This document shows, one piece after another, positions 5,245-12,142 of a stretch of DNA of 12,142 nt. The stretch spans positions 1 to 12,142 of the forward strand of contig JAJZWW010000065.1 of the NCBI GenBank assembly GCA_021846485.1. Reading direction: 5' to 3'. Numbering within the stretch: the stretch's first letter is position 1; each line of letters starts with the position of its first letter. The position numbers and the translations under genes were made by a program. The notes under the pieces are model-generated. The model ran no database searches. It had not been told where the DNA came from and saw nothing but the letters and a program-made list of their open reading frames with translations. Source of the DNA: Actinomycetes bacterium. Lineage in GTDB: Bacteria; Actinomycetota; Acidimicrobiia; Acidimicrobiales; Palsa-688.

Positions 5245-7232
5245 ACGCGCAAGGGCCCCAGATCGAGCGCTTCCGCCGCTGGGTCGCCGAGACCAGGGGT
5301 GTCGAGCTTCCCGACTATGCCGCCTTGTGGCGGTGGTCGGTCGACGACCTCCGCGGGTTCTGGGGCGCGTTGGCGCAGTGGTTCTCGGTGCCCGCCAGCC
5401 GACCCGCCTCGGGGGCGGTCCTCGAGTCGGAGGCCATGCCCGGGGCCCGCTGGTTCCCGAGGTCGTCGCTCAACTACGTCGAGGTCGTGCTGCGCCACGC
5501 CGGCCGGCCGGGTCTGGCGGTGATCGACGACGGCGAACCCGACCCCGGCGAGACTCCCACCACTGTCGGGACCCCGGCTCCCGCCGGGCTCAGCTGGCCC
5601 GAGCTGGGCCGCCAGGTGGGCGCCCTGGCCGCCACGCTCCGGCAGCTCGGCGTGAGGCCCGGGGACCGCGTGGCCGGCTACCTGCCGAACCTCCCCGAGA
5701 CCGTCGTCGCCTTCCTGGCCACCGCCAGCATCGGCGCGGTGTGGTCGGCGTGCGGGCAGGACTACGCGCCGGCGGCCGCCGCCGAACGCCTCGGCCAGCT
5801 GCAACCCGCCGTCTTGGTCACCGCCGACGGGTACCGCCACGGCGGGCAGGTCCACGACCGCCGCGGGTCGGTCACCGAGCTGGCCGCGGAGCTGCGGCGT
5901 GGCGGTGACCTGCAGGCGGTGATCGTGGTCGCGCGCCTCGGGCTCGACCCGCCGCCGGGGACCATCCCCTGGCGAGAAGCGGTCGCCGGCGACGCCGAGA
6001 GCGACCCGGTCCCGGTCGCCTTCGACCACCCGCTGTGGGTGCTGTTCTCCTCGGGGACCACTGGGCGGCCCAAAGGGTTGGTGCACGGGCACGGCGGGGT
6101 GGTCCTGGAGCACTTGAAACAGGTCGCTCTCCACGCGGACCTGACGGCGGGGGAGCGCTTCTGCTGGTACACCTCGCCGTCGTGGATGATGTGGAACTTC
6201 CAGGTAGCCGGGCTGCTAGTCGGGGCCACCGTGGTGACCTACGACGGCAGCCCCGCATGGCCGGAGGCCGGCGCCCTGTGGGACCTTGCGGCCCGCGACC
6301 GGGTGGCGGTCCTCGGCACCAGCCCTGCCTACCTGCTCGCCTGCCAGAAGGCCGGTGTGCACCCCGCCGCCGGCCGGGACCTCTCGGCCCTGCGGCTCCT
6401 CGGAGTCACCGGGTCGGTGCTCCCACCCGCCTCGTACGAGTGGGCCCGCTCCGAGCTGGGCGAAGGGGTGACGATCGGGTCGATCAGCGGCGGGACCGAC
6501 GTGGTCAGCGCCTTCGTCGGCTGCGCGCCGGGGGTGCCTACGTGGCCTGGAGAGCTGTCGGCTCCCTGCCTCGGGGTGGCCCTCGACGCCTGGGACCCAG
6601 AGGGGAGGCCGGTCCGCGGGGAGGTCGGCGAGCTAGTGGTGACCAAGCCCCTCCCGTCGATGCCAGTCGCCTTCTGGGACGACCCCGACGGCTCCCGTTA
6701 CCGGGACGCCTACTTCTCGACCTACCCCGGCGTGTGGCGCCACGGGGACTGGATCACCGTCACCCCGCGCGGCAGCGTCGTGATCCACGGCCGCTCGGAC
6801 TCCACACTCAATCGAAACGGCATACGCATGGGGAGCGCCGAGATCTACCAGGCGGTCGAGTCGCTGCCCGAGGTCGTCGAGGCCCTCGTCGTCGGCGTCG
6901 AGCAGCCCGACGGCGGCTACTGGATGCCGCTGTTCGTCGTGCTCGCCTCCGGGGCTCGCCTCGACGAGCAGCTCCGGTCCCGGATCCGCCGGGCGGTCCG
7001 CGAGCAGGTGTCCCCCCGGCACGTGCCCGACGACGTGATCGCCGTCCGGGCGCTGCCCCACACCCGCACCGGCAAGAAGCTCGAGGTGCCGGTCAAGCGG
7101 CTGCTGCAGGGTGCCGATCCCGCCACCGTGCTCGACCCCGAGTCGCTGGACGACCCCGAGGCGCTCGCCGAGCTCGCCGCCGCCGGCCGGGGTGGAGCTC
7201 GCCGCGCTGCGCCGGGGCAACAGGGCGGCTGA
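5241..7232 (+). CDS. Acetoacetyl-CoA synthetase (acetoacetate--CoA ligase, EC 6.2.1.16)
   Basis: This 663-residue enzyme belongs to the adenylate-forming ANL superfamily and has the usual length for acetoacetyl-CoA synthetase (AACS). It converts acetoacetate, ATP and CoA to acetoacetyl-CoA, AMP and pyrophosphate in the cytosol. The N-terminal part has the ACAS_N-type segment ARWFPRSSLNYVEVVLRH. The phosphate-binding loop is LFSSGTTGRPKGLVHGHGG (from L268). AACS-type sequence follows in FCWYTSPSWMMWNF and GSISGGTDVVSAFVG. The hinge region is HGRSDSTLNRNGIRMGSAEI (R518, D520), and the C-terminal catalytic lysine is in TGKKLEVPVKRLL (K612). GTDVVSAF and TLNRNGIRMG favour AACS over acetyl-CoA synthetase. 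The ATG overlaps the preceding stop (ATGA) and has a good ribosome site, so it is probably cotranscribed with the membrane fusion gene. It converges on nuoN. All key residues appear intact. Confidence 0.92.
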   Translation: MNAQGPQIERFRRWVAETRGVELPDYAALWRWSVDDLRGFWGALAQWFSVPASRPASGAVLESEAMPGARWFPRSSLNYVEVVLRHAGRPGLAVIDDGEPDPGETPTTVGTPAPAGLSWPELGRQVGALAATLRQLGVRPGDRVAGYLPNLPETVVAFLATASIGAVWSACGQDYAPAAAAERLGQLQPAVLVTADGYRHGGQVHDRRGSVTELAAELRRGGDLQAVIVVARLGLDPPPGTIPWREAVAGDAESDPVPVAFDHPLWVLFSSGTTGRPKGLVHGHGGVVLEHLKQVALHADLTAGERFCWYTSPSWMMWNFQVAGLLVGATVVTYDGSPAWPEAGALWDLAARDRVAVLGTSPAYLLACQKAGVHPAAGRDLSALRLLGVTGSVLPPASYEWARSELGEGVTIGSISGGTDVVSAFVGCAPGVPTWPGELSAPCLGVALDAWDPEGRPVRGEVGELVVTKPLPSMPVAFWDDPDGSRYRDAYFSTYPGVWRHGDWITVTPRGSVVIHGRSDSTLNRNGIRMGSAEIYQAVESLPEVVEALVVGVEQPDGGYWMPLFVVLASGARLDEQLRSRIRRAVREQVSPRHVPDDVIAVRALPHTRTGKKLEVPVKRLLQGADPATVLDPESLDDPEALAELAAAGRGGARRAAPGQQGG

Positions 7233-7273
7233 CCGCAAGCAGGTCGTCCTGACTGCTCGTGGCGCTTCATGTA

Positions 7274-7312
7274 GAGGCGGACGGCCGGCCACCGCCTCCA
7301 GAAGGTAGTTTT
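7274..7312 (+). terminator. Candidate hairpin terminator between convergent AACS and nuoN genes
   Basis: GAGGCGG (7274-7280) pairs perfectly with CCGCCTC (7292-7298) around an 11-base loop that itself contains GGCCGGCC. A short run of four T follows at 7309-7312. The T run is weak and starts ten bases after the stem, so this is an imperfect intrinsic terminator. It lies 42 bases past the AACS stop. On the minus strand no T run follows, so it serves nuoN less convincingly. Confidence 0.42.
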
Positions 7313-7333
7313 GCGACAGCTGCTCTGCTCAGC

Positions 7334-9136
7334 TCAGAACAGGAACGTGGCGTGCCGGGCATAGTCGATGACCCACGGGGTCACCCCGGCGAAGACCGTG
7401 AAGGCCACGCAGACGGCGAGCCCGATGGCCGTCGACAGCGGCACGGGGTCCCCCTCTGCGGGGACCGCCTCGATCACGTCAGCGGCGGAGACCGCCTCCC
7501 CGTCGAGGGACGCCACCGGCTCGAGGCCCGCGAGGAGGCTCCGGTCGGCCACGGCCAGCGGCATGCCCGCGGCGGGTGACCCGCCGGCCACTTGGGACAT
7601 CCGGGGGGACCCGAGCTGGAGGTCGGCGGCGGCGGGCCCCCGGGCAGCCCCGTCGGGCCCGCCGACGCCCGCCGCCTCCCCGTCCAGGTACATGAGCAGC
7701 GCCACGCGCAGGTAGAAGAAAGCGGCGATGGCCGCCGCCACCATGCCGATCACCGCCAGCGGGTACTGACCGCGCGCCACGGCGGCCTCGATCACGTAGA
7801 ACTTCGCGAGGAAGCCGCTGGTGAGGGGTATGCCGGCCTGGGCGAGGAGCAGTACGAGGAACGCGCCGGCGAGCAGCGGGCGGCGGTGGGCGAGGCCGCG
7901 CAGGGCTCCGAGGTCGTTGCGGCCCTCGCCCCGGCCCTGCAGCACCGAGACGACCGCGAAGCTGCCGGCGATGATGAACACGTAGGTGAACAGGTAGAAC
8001 TCCGCCGCGGCCGCACCACGGGTGGAGGCGGCCTGCACCCCGATCAGGACGTAGCCCGCCTGGCTGATCGACGAGTACGCGAGCATCCGCTTGAGGTCCC
8101 GCTGGGCGATCGCCATCACCGAGCCGACGAGGAGGGTGAGCACGGCGATCAGCCAGATCGCCGGCCGCCAGTTGGCCTGCTGGGTGGGCAGTGCCTCGTC
8201 CAGGTAGCGCAGCAGGCCGGCGAAGGCGGCGGCCTTGGCGACCGCGGCCATGTAACCGGTGAACGGGGTGGGAGAGCCCTGGTAGACGTCGGGGGTCCAG
8301 AAGTGGAAGGGCACCGCCGAGACCTTGAAGGCGAGCCCGACCACCACGAGGAACATGCCGGCGAGCAGCACCCCGTCGTGCACGATCGTGGTCGTCGCCA
8401 GGTAACCGGCGATCTCCCCGTACTGGAGCGACCCGGTGGCCCCGTAGGTGAGCGCGACGCCGTAGAGGAAGATGGCCGAGGAGAACGCGCCGAGCAGGAA
8501 GTACTTGAGGCCGGCCTCGCCGGACTGCTCCCGCCGGCGGTGGAACGCAGCGAGGACGTACATGGCGATCGACATGATCTCCAAGCCGAGGAACAGCATT
8601 ATCAGCCCACCCGAGACCGCCATCAGCATCCCGCCGGTCCCGGCGAGGAGCATGAGCACGTAGCCCTCCACGCCGTCGAGGCCCTCGCGCTGGAGGTACC
8701 CGTCGGAGAAGAGCGCGCCGAGCACCACCGCGACGCTGATCAGGAGCATGAACAGCACGCTGAAGTGGTCGAAGATCACTTGTCCGCCGACGTCGACGCT
8801 CCCCCCGTGGTGGTCGACGTGGAGCCACTCGGGGATCGTGACGATCGCCGAGGCGGCGCCGATCACGAGGGTCAGCAGGGGGTACAGCCCGGGTCGGGAC
8901 CGCTTGGTCAGAAGCGACGAGACCAGCAAGAGGACCAGCGCCCCCCCGCCCAGGACGAGGATCGGCAGGAAGCTCAGGTAGTCCACCGGCACGTGGATGC
9001 TCCCCGGAGCCTGGCAGAGGTAGTCGACCCGGCCGCTGGCGCTCACGCAGCTCGTACCCGAGGTGCCCGAGACGGGCCCCTGCGCGCCCAGCCGGGCGAC
9101 CAGGGCGGACGCGAGCACTCCGGCTGTCGCGCTCAC
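7334..9136 (-). CDS. nuoN: NADH-quinone oxidoreductase subunit N (complex I antiporter-like membrane subunit)
   Basis: NuoN is one of three proton-pumping antiporter-like subunits of complex I in the cytoplasmic membrane. The 600-residue product carries the expected charged residues: a glutamate in LGLEIMSIAMYVLAA (E186), and lysines in AFKVSAVPFHFWTPDVY (K271), AAVAKAAAFAGLLRYL (K301) and GFLAKFYVIEAA (K445). It also has QRDLKRMLAYSSISQAGYVL. The GTG start at 9134-9136 overlaps the nuoM stop (GTGA) and follows GGGGGA. A second possible start, GTG at 8990-8992 (V49) with GGGGAG seven bases upstream, would give a family-like N-terminus and 552 residues, but would leave a 140-base gap in a tight operon. 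About 80 hydrophilic residues (roughly 484-565) are inserted between the last two membrane helices. It is the last gene of the operon. Confidence 0.93.
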   Translation of the reverse strand: MSATAGVLASALVARLGAQGPVSGTSGTSCVSASGRVDYLCQAPGSIHVPVDYLSFLPILVLGGGALVLLLVSSLLTKRSRPGLYPLLTLVIGAASAIVTIPEWLHVDHHGGSVDVGGQVIFDHFSVLFMLLISVAVVLGALFSDGYLQREGLDGVEGYVLMLLAGTGGMLMAVSGGLIMLFLGLEIMSIAMYVLAAFHRRREQSGEAGLKYFLLGAFSSAIFLYGVALTYGATGSLQYGEIAGYLATTTIVHDGVLLAGMFLVVVGLAFKVSAVPFHFWTPDVYQGSPTPFTGYMAAVAKAAAFAGLLRYLDEALPTQQANWRPAIWLIAVLTLLVGSVMAIAQRDLKRMLAYSSISQAGYVLIGVQAASTRGAAAAEFYLFTYVFIIAGSFAVVSVLQGRGEGRNDLGALRGLAHRRPLLAGAFLVLLLAQAGIPLTSGFLAKFYVIEAAVARGQYPLAVIGMVAAAIAAFFYLRVALLMYLDGEAAGVGGPDGAARGPAAADLQLGSPRMSQVAGGSPAAGMPLAVADRSLLAGLEPVASLDGEAVSAADVIEAVPAEGDPVPLSTAIGLAVCVAFTVFAGVTPWVIDYARHATFLF

Positions 9137-10755
9137 GAGCGTCCCCCTGTCGCGCGGGTCGAGGCGACCAGCCCCGCGTGCCCCAGGTCGACCCTCTGGT
9201 CCGCGGGGACCCGGTAGCTCAACCGGGGGCTCGCGTTGGGCGGCACGTGCAGGCCGCTGGCGAGCTCGACGTGGGCGAGCAGGTGGTCGACCGACGGGGT
9301 GATCCGGTTGAGGAACGGCGCCGGGAACACGCCCAGGTAGACGATCCCGGCGAGCAGGGGGGCGATGGCCACCGCCTCCCGAAGGGTCATGTCGGGGATG
9401 GTCGCGTTGGCCCCGTGGGGCTGCCCGTGGAAGACCCGCTGGTAGGACCACAGCATGTAGATCGCCCCGGTGACCACCGCGCTGGTGGCCGCCACCGCCC
9501 ACCACCGGTCGGTGACGAAGGTGCCGACGAGGACCAGGAACTCCCCGGCGAAGCCGTTGAGCCCGGGCAGCCCGATGGCCGACATCACCACGAGGATGGT
9601 CACCGCGGCGAATATCGGCGCCGGCTTCTGCAGGCCGCCGAGCTCCGCGATGCGGTACGTGCCCCGGCGCTCGCCGATCATCCCCACGAGGAAGAACAGC
9701 GCACCGGTGGTGAGGCCGTGGTTGACCATCTCGAACACCCCACCGGTGATGCTCTGGGCGCTGAACGCGAAGATCCCCACCACGATGAAGGCCACGTCGA
9801 CGATGGAGGCGTAGGCGATCAGGCGCTTGTAGTCGCGCTGCATGATGGTCACCACCGCCCCGTAGAGGATCCCCGCGATGGCCAGGGCGAGGAGCAGCGG
9901 GGCCAGGCGGGTCGCCGCGCGGGGGAGCATGAAGATGCCGAAGCGCAGCATGCCGTAGGCGCCGAGCTTGAACAGGATGCCGGCGATGATCATCGAGGCG
10001 CCGGTGGGCGCCTGGGTGTAGGCGTCGGGGAGCCACGAGTGCAGCGGTACCAATGGGATCTTCACCGCGAAGCCGATCACCAGCCCGATGAAGATCCACT
10101 CCTGGTCGGCGACCGGAAGGCGGCCGGCGTAGCGGGCGAGGGTGATGAGCGAGAACGTGTCGTGGCCGCCGTCGTAGCGGCCGACGAGCAGCACCATCGC
10201 CAGGATGCCGACGAACAAGAAGGCCGAGCCCGCGAAGGTGTACACGAAGAACTTCATCGCCGCGTAGTTGCGCCTCGGCCCCCCGAAGCCGGAGATCAAG
10301 AAGTACCCCGGTACCAGGGTCACCTCGAACGCGACGAAGAACACGAACAGGTCCAGTGACACGAAGGTGAGCATGCAGGCCGCTTCGAGGACCAGCATCC
10401 AACCCACGTAGCTCTTGGAGTCGCCCACGACGCGCGGCCCGAGCAGCGCGACGGGGAACAGCAAGGCGGTGACTGCGAGCAGGAACAGCGAGATCCCGTC
10501 GACGCCGACGAACCAGCGGATCCCGAGCTCGGGGAGCCACGGCTGGTTGCTCACGAACTGGAAGCCGGCGGTGTCGGTCTTGAACTCGACGACGAGGGTG
10601 ACGACCAGGGCGATCTCCACCAGGGTGGTCAGCGCGCCGACGACCTTGGCGAGGGGCTCCACCCGGCTGCGGGGGAGCAGGCCGGTGACGATCGCCCCGG
10701 CGAGCGGCACGAAGACGATGGCGGTGAGCAGCGGGAAGCTCAGGTGGCTGGTCAT
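9133..10755 (-). CDS. nuoM: NADH-quinone oxidoreductase subunit M (complex I antiporter-like membrane subunit)
   Basis: This 540-residue protein matches the whole length of NuoM, with about 14 membrane helices. The residues needed for proton pumping are visible: E144 in FFVAFEVTLVPGYFLISG, K232 in GFAVKIPLVPLHSWLPDAY, K263 in ILFKLGAYGMLRFG, and the NHGLTTGALFFLVG helix. IMQRDYKRLIAYASI and SAIGLPGLNGFAGEFLVLVG are also typical. The ATG at 10753-10755 starts five bases after the nuoL stop and has a G-rich ribosome site within the nuoL end. Its TGA overlaps the nuoN GTG. The C-terminal tail after the last helix (LLAHVELASG to the end) is about 45 residues, somewhat long but polar and ordinary. 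Assembled beside NuoL and NuoN, it is part of the membrane arm that couples quinone reduction to proton export. Confidence 0.95.
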   Translation of the reverse strand: MTSHLSFPLLTAIVFVPLAGAIVTGLLPRSRVEPLAKVVGALTTLVEIALVVTLVVEFKTDTAGFQFVSNQPWLPELGIRWFVGVDGISLFLLAVTALLFPVALLGPRVVGDSKSYVGWMLVLEAACMLTFVSLDLFVFFVAFEVTLVPGYFLISGFGGPRRNYAAMKFFVYTFAGSAFLFVGILAMVLLVGRYDGGHDTFSLITLARYAGRLPVADQEWIFIGLVIGFAVKIPLVPLHSWLPDAYTQAPTGASMIIAGILFKLGAYGMLRFGIFMLPRAATRLAPLLLALAIAGILYGAVVTIMQRDYKRLIAYASIVDVAFIVVGIFAFSAQSITGGVFEMVNHGLTTGALFFLVGMIGERRGTYRIAELGGLQKPAPIFAAVTILVVMSAIGLPGLNGFAGEFLVLVGTFVTDRWWAVAATSAVVTGAIYMLWSYQRVFHGQPHGANATIPDMTLREAVAIAPLLAGIVYLGVFPAPFLNRITPSVDHLLAHVELASGLHVPPNASPRLSYRVPADQRVDLGHAGLVASTRATGGRS

Positions 10756-10760
10756 GCCGG

Positions 10761-12142
10761 TCAGCCCCCCACCCGGGCGGCAGCGTAGATCAATATCGCG
10801 GCCGTACCGATCCCGATGCCGAGAGCGTAGGTGCGCACGTAGCCGGTCTGGATCCGTCGCAGCTGGCGCCCCGCGGCTGCGGTGAGGGTGGCGACGCCGC
10901 CGACCACGCCATCGACCCCACGCCGGTCCACGTCGTAGGCCACCGCGTCGGCCCCGAGGGCGAGCGGCCCGGCGACTGCACCGGCGACGCCCTCGTCGAT
11001 GTACCAACCGTGGCGGAAGAAGCCGGGCTCGAGGGCCGGTCGCGGGACCCCCGGGCGCCAGGCGACGATGCCGAGCACCAGACCGATCACGTTGACCGCG
11101 GTGCCGGCGATCCCGATCACCACCCGGGTGCCGGTGGTGAGGGAGAAGACCGGCGCCACGCTCGCCGGGAAGACCGGCGCGAGGAAGCGGGTGAGGAAGT
11201 CGGTGCCGGCGAAGGGCAGGTCGATGACTCCCCCCACGACCGCCCCGATCGCGAGGAGCACCAGGGGGAGGCTCATCGTCCAGGGGCTGTCGTGTGGCTC
11301 ACCGTGGCCGTGGTCCTCGCCCGGCGCGCCGTGCGCTCCCGCCGTGGCCACCGGCGCCGGCTCGGGACGGCGCTCCTTCCAGCGGGCCCGTCCGAAGAAC
11401 ACCAGCATCACCTCCCGGCTCATGTAGTAGGCGGTGAGGCCGTCGACGACCACCCCGGCGACCCAGAGCCAGACGTCCTTGTGGTAGGCGGCCTCGAGGA
11501 CCGCCTCGTGCGACCACCACCCGGAGAACGGCGGGATCGCCGAGAGGGCCAGGTAGCCGAGGAAGAACGTGCCGAAGGTGATCGGGAGGTACTTGCGCAG
11601 ACCCCCCATCTGCCAGATGTCCTGCTCGTCGGCCAGGGCGTGGATCACCGCGCCGGCGGAGAGGAACAGCAGCGCCTTGAAGAAGGCGTGGGTCACGGTG
11701 AGGAACAGCGCCGAGCCGTAGTCGCCGCTGCCCTCGGCCAGGAACATGAAGCCGATCTCCGCCAGGGTCGAGTAGGCGAGGATGCGCTTGATGTCGGTCT
11801 CGGTGCAGGCGATGGTCGACGCGACGACCGCGGTGGTGATGCCCACGCAGGCGACGATCCACATCGTCGTCGGGCTGTAGTGGAGGATCGGAGCGCTGCG
11901 GGCCAGCAGGTAGACCCCGGCAGTGACCATGGTCGCCGCGTGGATGAGCGCCGAGATCGGGGTGGGGCCCTCCATCGCGTCGGGGAGCCACATGTACAAC
12001 GGGAACTGCGCCGACTTGCCGCAGGCTCCGAGGAGGAGCATGAGCCCGATCCCGGTGGCGAAGCCTCCGCTGAGCGTGGCGCCGTGGGCCAGCGGCACCA
12101 GCACCCGGGTGAAGTCGAACGACCCGAAGTGCTGGTACATGA
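10761..12142 (-). CDS. nuoL: NADH-quinone oxidoreductase subunit L, C-terminal ~460 residues; start lies beyond the right edge
   Basis: The open frame continues to the window end. The methionine at 12138-12140 (MYQHFGSFDF) is an internal residue, because the NuoL N-terminal helices before it are missing. Diagnostic NuoL sequence follows: GKSAQFPLYMWLPDAMEGPT with its pump-helix lysine, then ALIHAATMVTAGVYLLAR, ETDIKRILAYSTLAEIGFMF and THAFFKALLFLSAGAVIHAL. A His/Gly/Pro-rich polar loop (about 11310-11395) separates two helices. The C-terminus (FRHGWYIDE onwards, ending ILIYAAARVGG) matches the distal helix and lateral-arm region that braces NuoM and NuoN in complex I. The stop at 10761-10763 precedes nuoM by five bases. 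Confidence 0.94.
   Translation of the reverse strand, partial: MYQHFGSFDFTRVLVPLAHGATLSGGFATGIGLMLLLGACGKSAQFPLYMWLPDAMEGPTPISALIHAATMVTAGVYLLARSAPILHYSPTTMWIVACVGITTAVVASTIACTETDIKRILAYSTLAEIGFMFLAEGSGDYGSALFLTVTHAFFKALLFLSAGAVIHALADEQDIWQMGGLRKYLPITFGTFFLGYLALSAIPPFSGWWSHEAVLEAAYHKDVWLWVAGVVVDGLTAYYMSREVMLVFFGRARWKERRPEPAPVATAGAHGAPGEDHGHGEPHDSPWTMSLPLVLLAIGAVVGGVIDLPFAGTDFLTRFLAPVFPASVAPVFSLTTGTRVVIGIAGTAVNVIGLVLGIVAWRPGVPRPALEPGFFRHGWYIDEGVAGAVAGPLALGADAVAYDVDRRGVDGVVGGVATLTAAAGRQLRRIQTGYVRTYALGIGIGTAAILIYAAARVGG

Noticed and set aside
7592..10359. Long plus-strand open frames (541 and 393 residues) opposite nuoN and nuoM
   Set aside because: Composition rich in His, Glu, Arg, Gly and Asp, typical of antisense to membrane-protein genes. 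No family match.
9137..10540. Upstream extension of the nuoN frame to 1068 residues
   Set aside because: That stretch is the shadow of nuoM. NuoN begins at the GTG overlapping the nuoM stop, or slightly downstream.
12138..12140. ATG near the right edge as the true start of nuoL
   Set aside because: NuoL homology is already deep in the protein here. The first several helices must lie beyond the window.
1..12142. CRISPR arrays, tRNA or rRNA genes, defence cassettes
   Set aside because: No spaced repeats, cloverleaf or rRNA-like sequence, nuclease/methylase or toxin-antitoxin pair was recognised by eye.

Overview
The window is very GC-rich, with strong G/C bias at third codon positions and the shadow open frames this produces. 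Gene content (an actinobacterial-style DUF2156/LPG-synthase protein with metallophosphoesterase-like motifs, a nuoL-nuoM-nuoN series, an IS607-type recombinase) suggests a high-GC actinobacterium. An Acidimicrobiia-like lineage is a guess, because no rRNA or other phylogenetic marker is present.

Layout. (1) Positions 1-186, minus strand: the first codons of an IS607-family serine recombinase run off the left edge. Just upstream lies the stub of a small AtuA C-terminal-domain gene that stops after its GDKG motif, as expected for an insertion site. (2) Positions 183-1025, minus strand: a decayed AtuA/DUF1446 gene with a missing N-terminus, two single-base deletions, an in-frame TAG and an internal deletion. 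(3) Positions 1135-1620, minus strand: an intact small HAD-family phosphatase. (4) Positions 1621-1905: a divergent control region containing a perfect 10-bp inverted repeat. (5) Positions 1906-7232, plus strand: a two-gene unit joined by an ATGA overlap. The first gene encodes a 1112-residue membrane protein combining a degenerate calcineurin-like phosphoesterase with a DUF2156/MprF-type aminoacyl-phospholipid synthase domain. The second encodes acetoacetyl-CoA synthetase. (6) Positions 7233-7333: a short convergent gap with a candidate terminator hairpin. (7) Positions 7334-12142, minus strand: the end of a complex I operon in the order nuoL (partial), nuoM, nuoN, with 4-5 bp junctions.

How the parts relate. 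The nuo genes encode the three antiporter-like proton-pumping membrane subunits of NADH dehydrogenase I and are ordinary core genes. The acetoacetyl-CoA synthetase activates acetoacetate for central or lipid metabolism. Its coupling to a putative lipid-modifying membrane protein is the most unusual arrangement here. The left end looks like a decaying accessory segment: a broken acyclic-terpene/leucine-type catabolic gene pair hit by a transposon of the IS607 group.

The most interesting object is the phosphoesterase-DUF2156 fusion. The five usual metal-site positions of its phosphoesterase part are substituted (the DxH motif is kept), and a transmembrane hairpin splits the fold. It may be a catalytically dead sensor or regulatory domain attached to a lipid aminoacylation enzyme. 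This is inference from motifs only.
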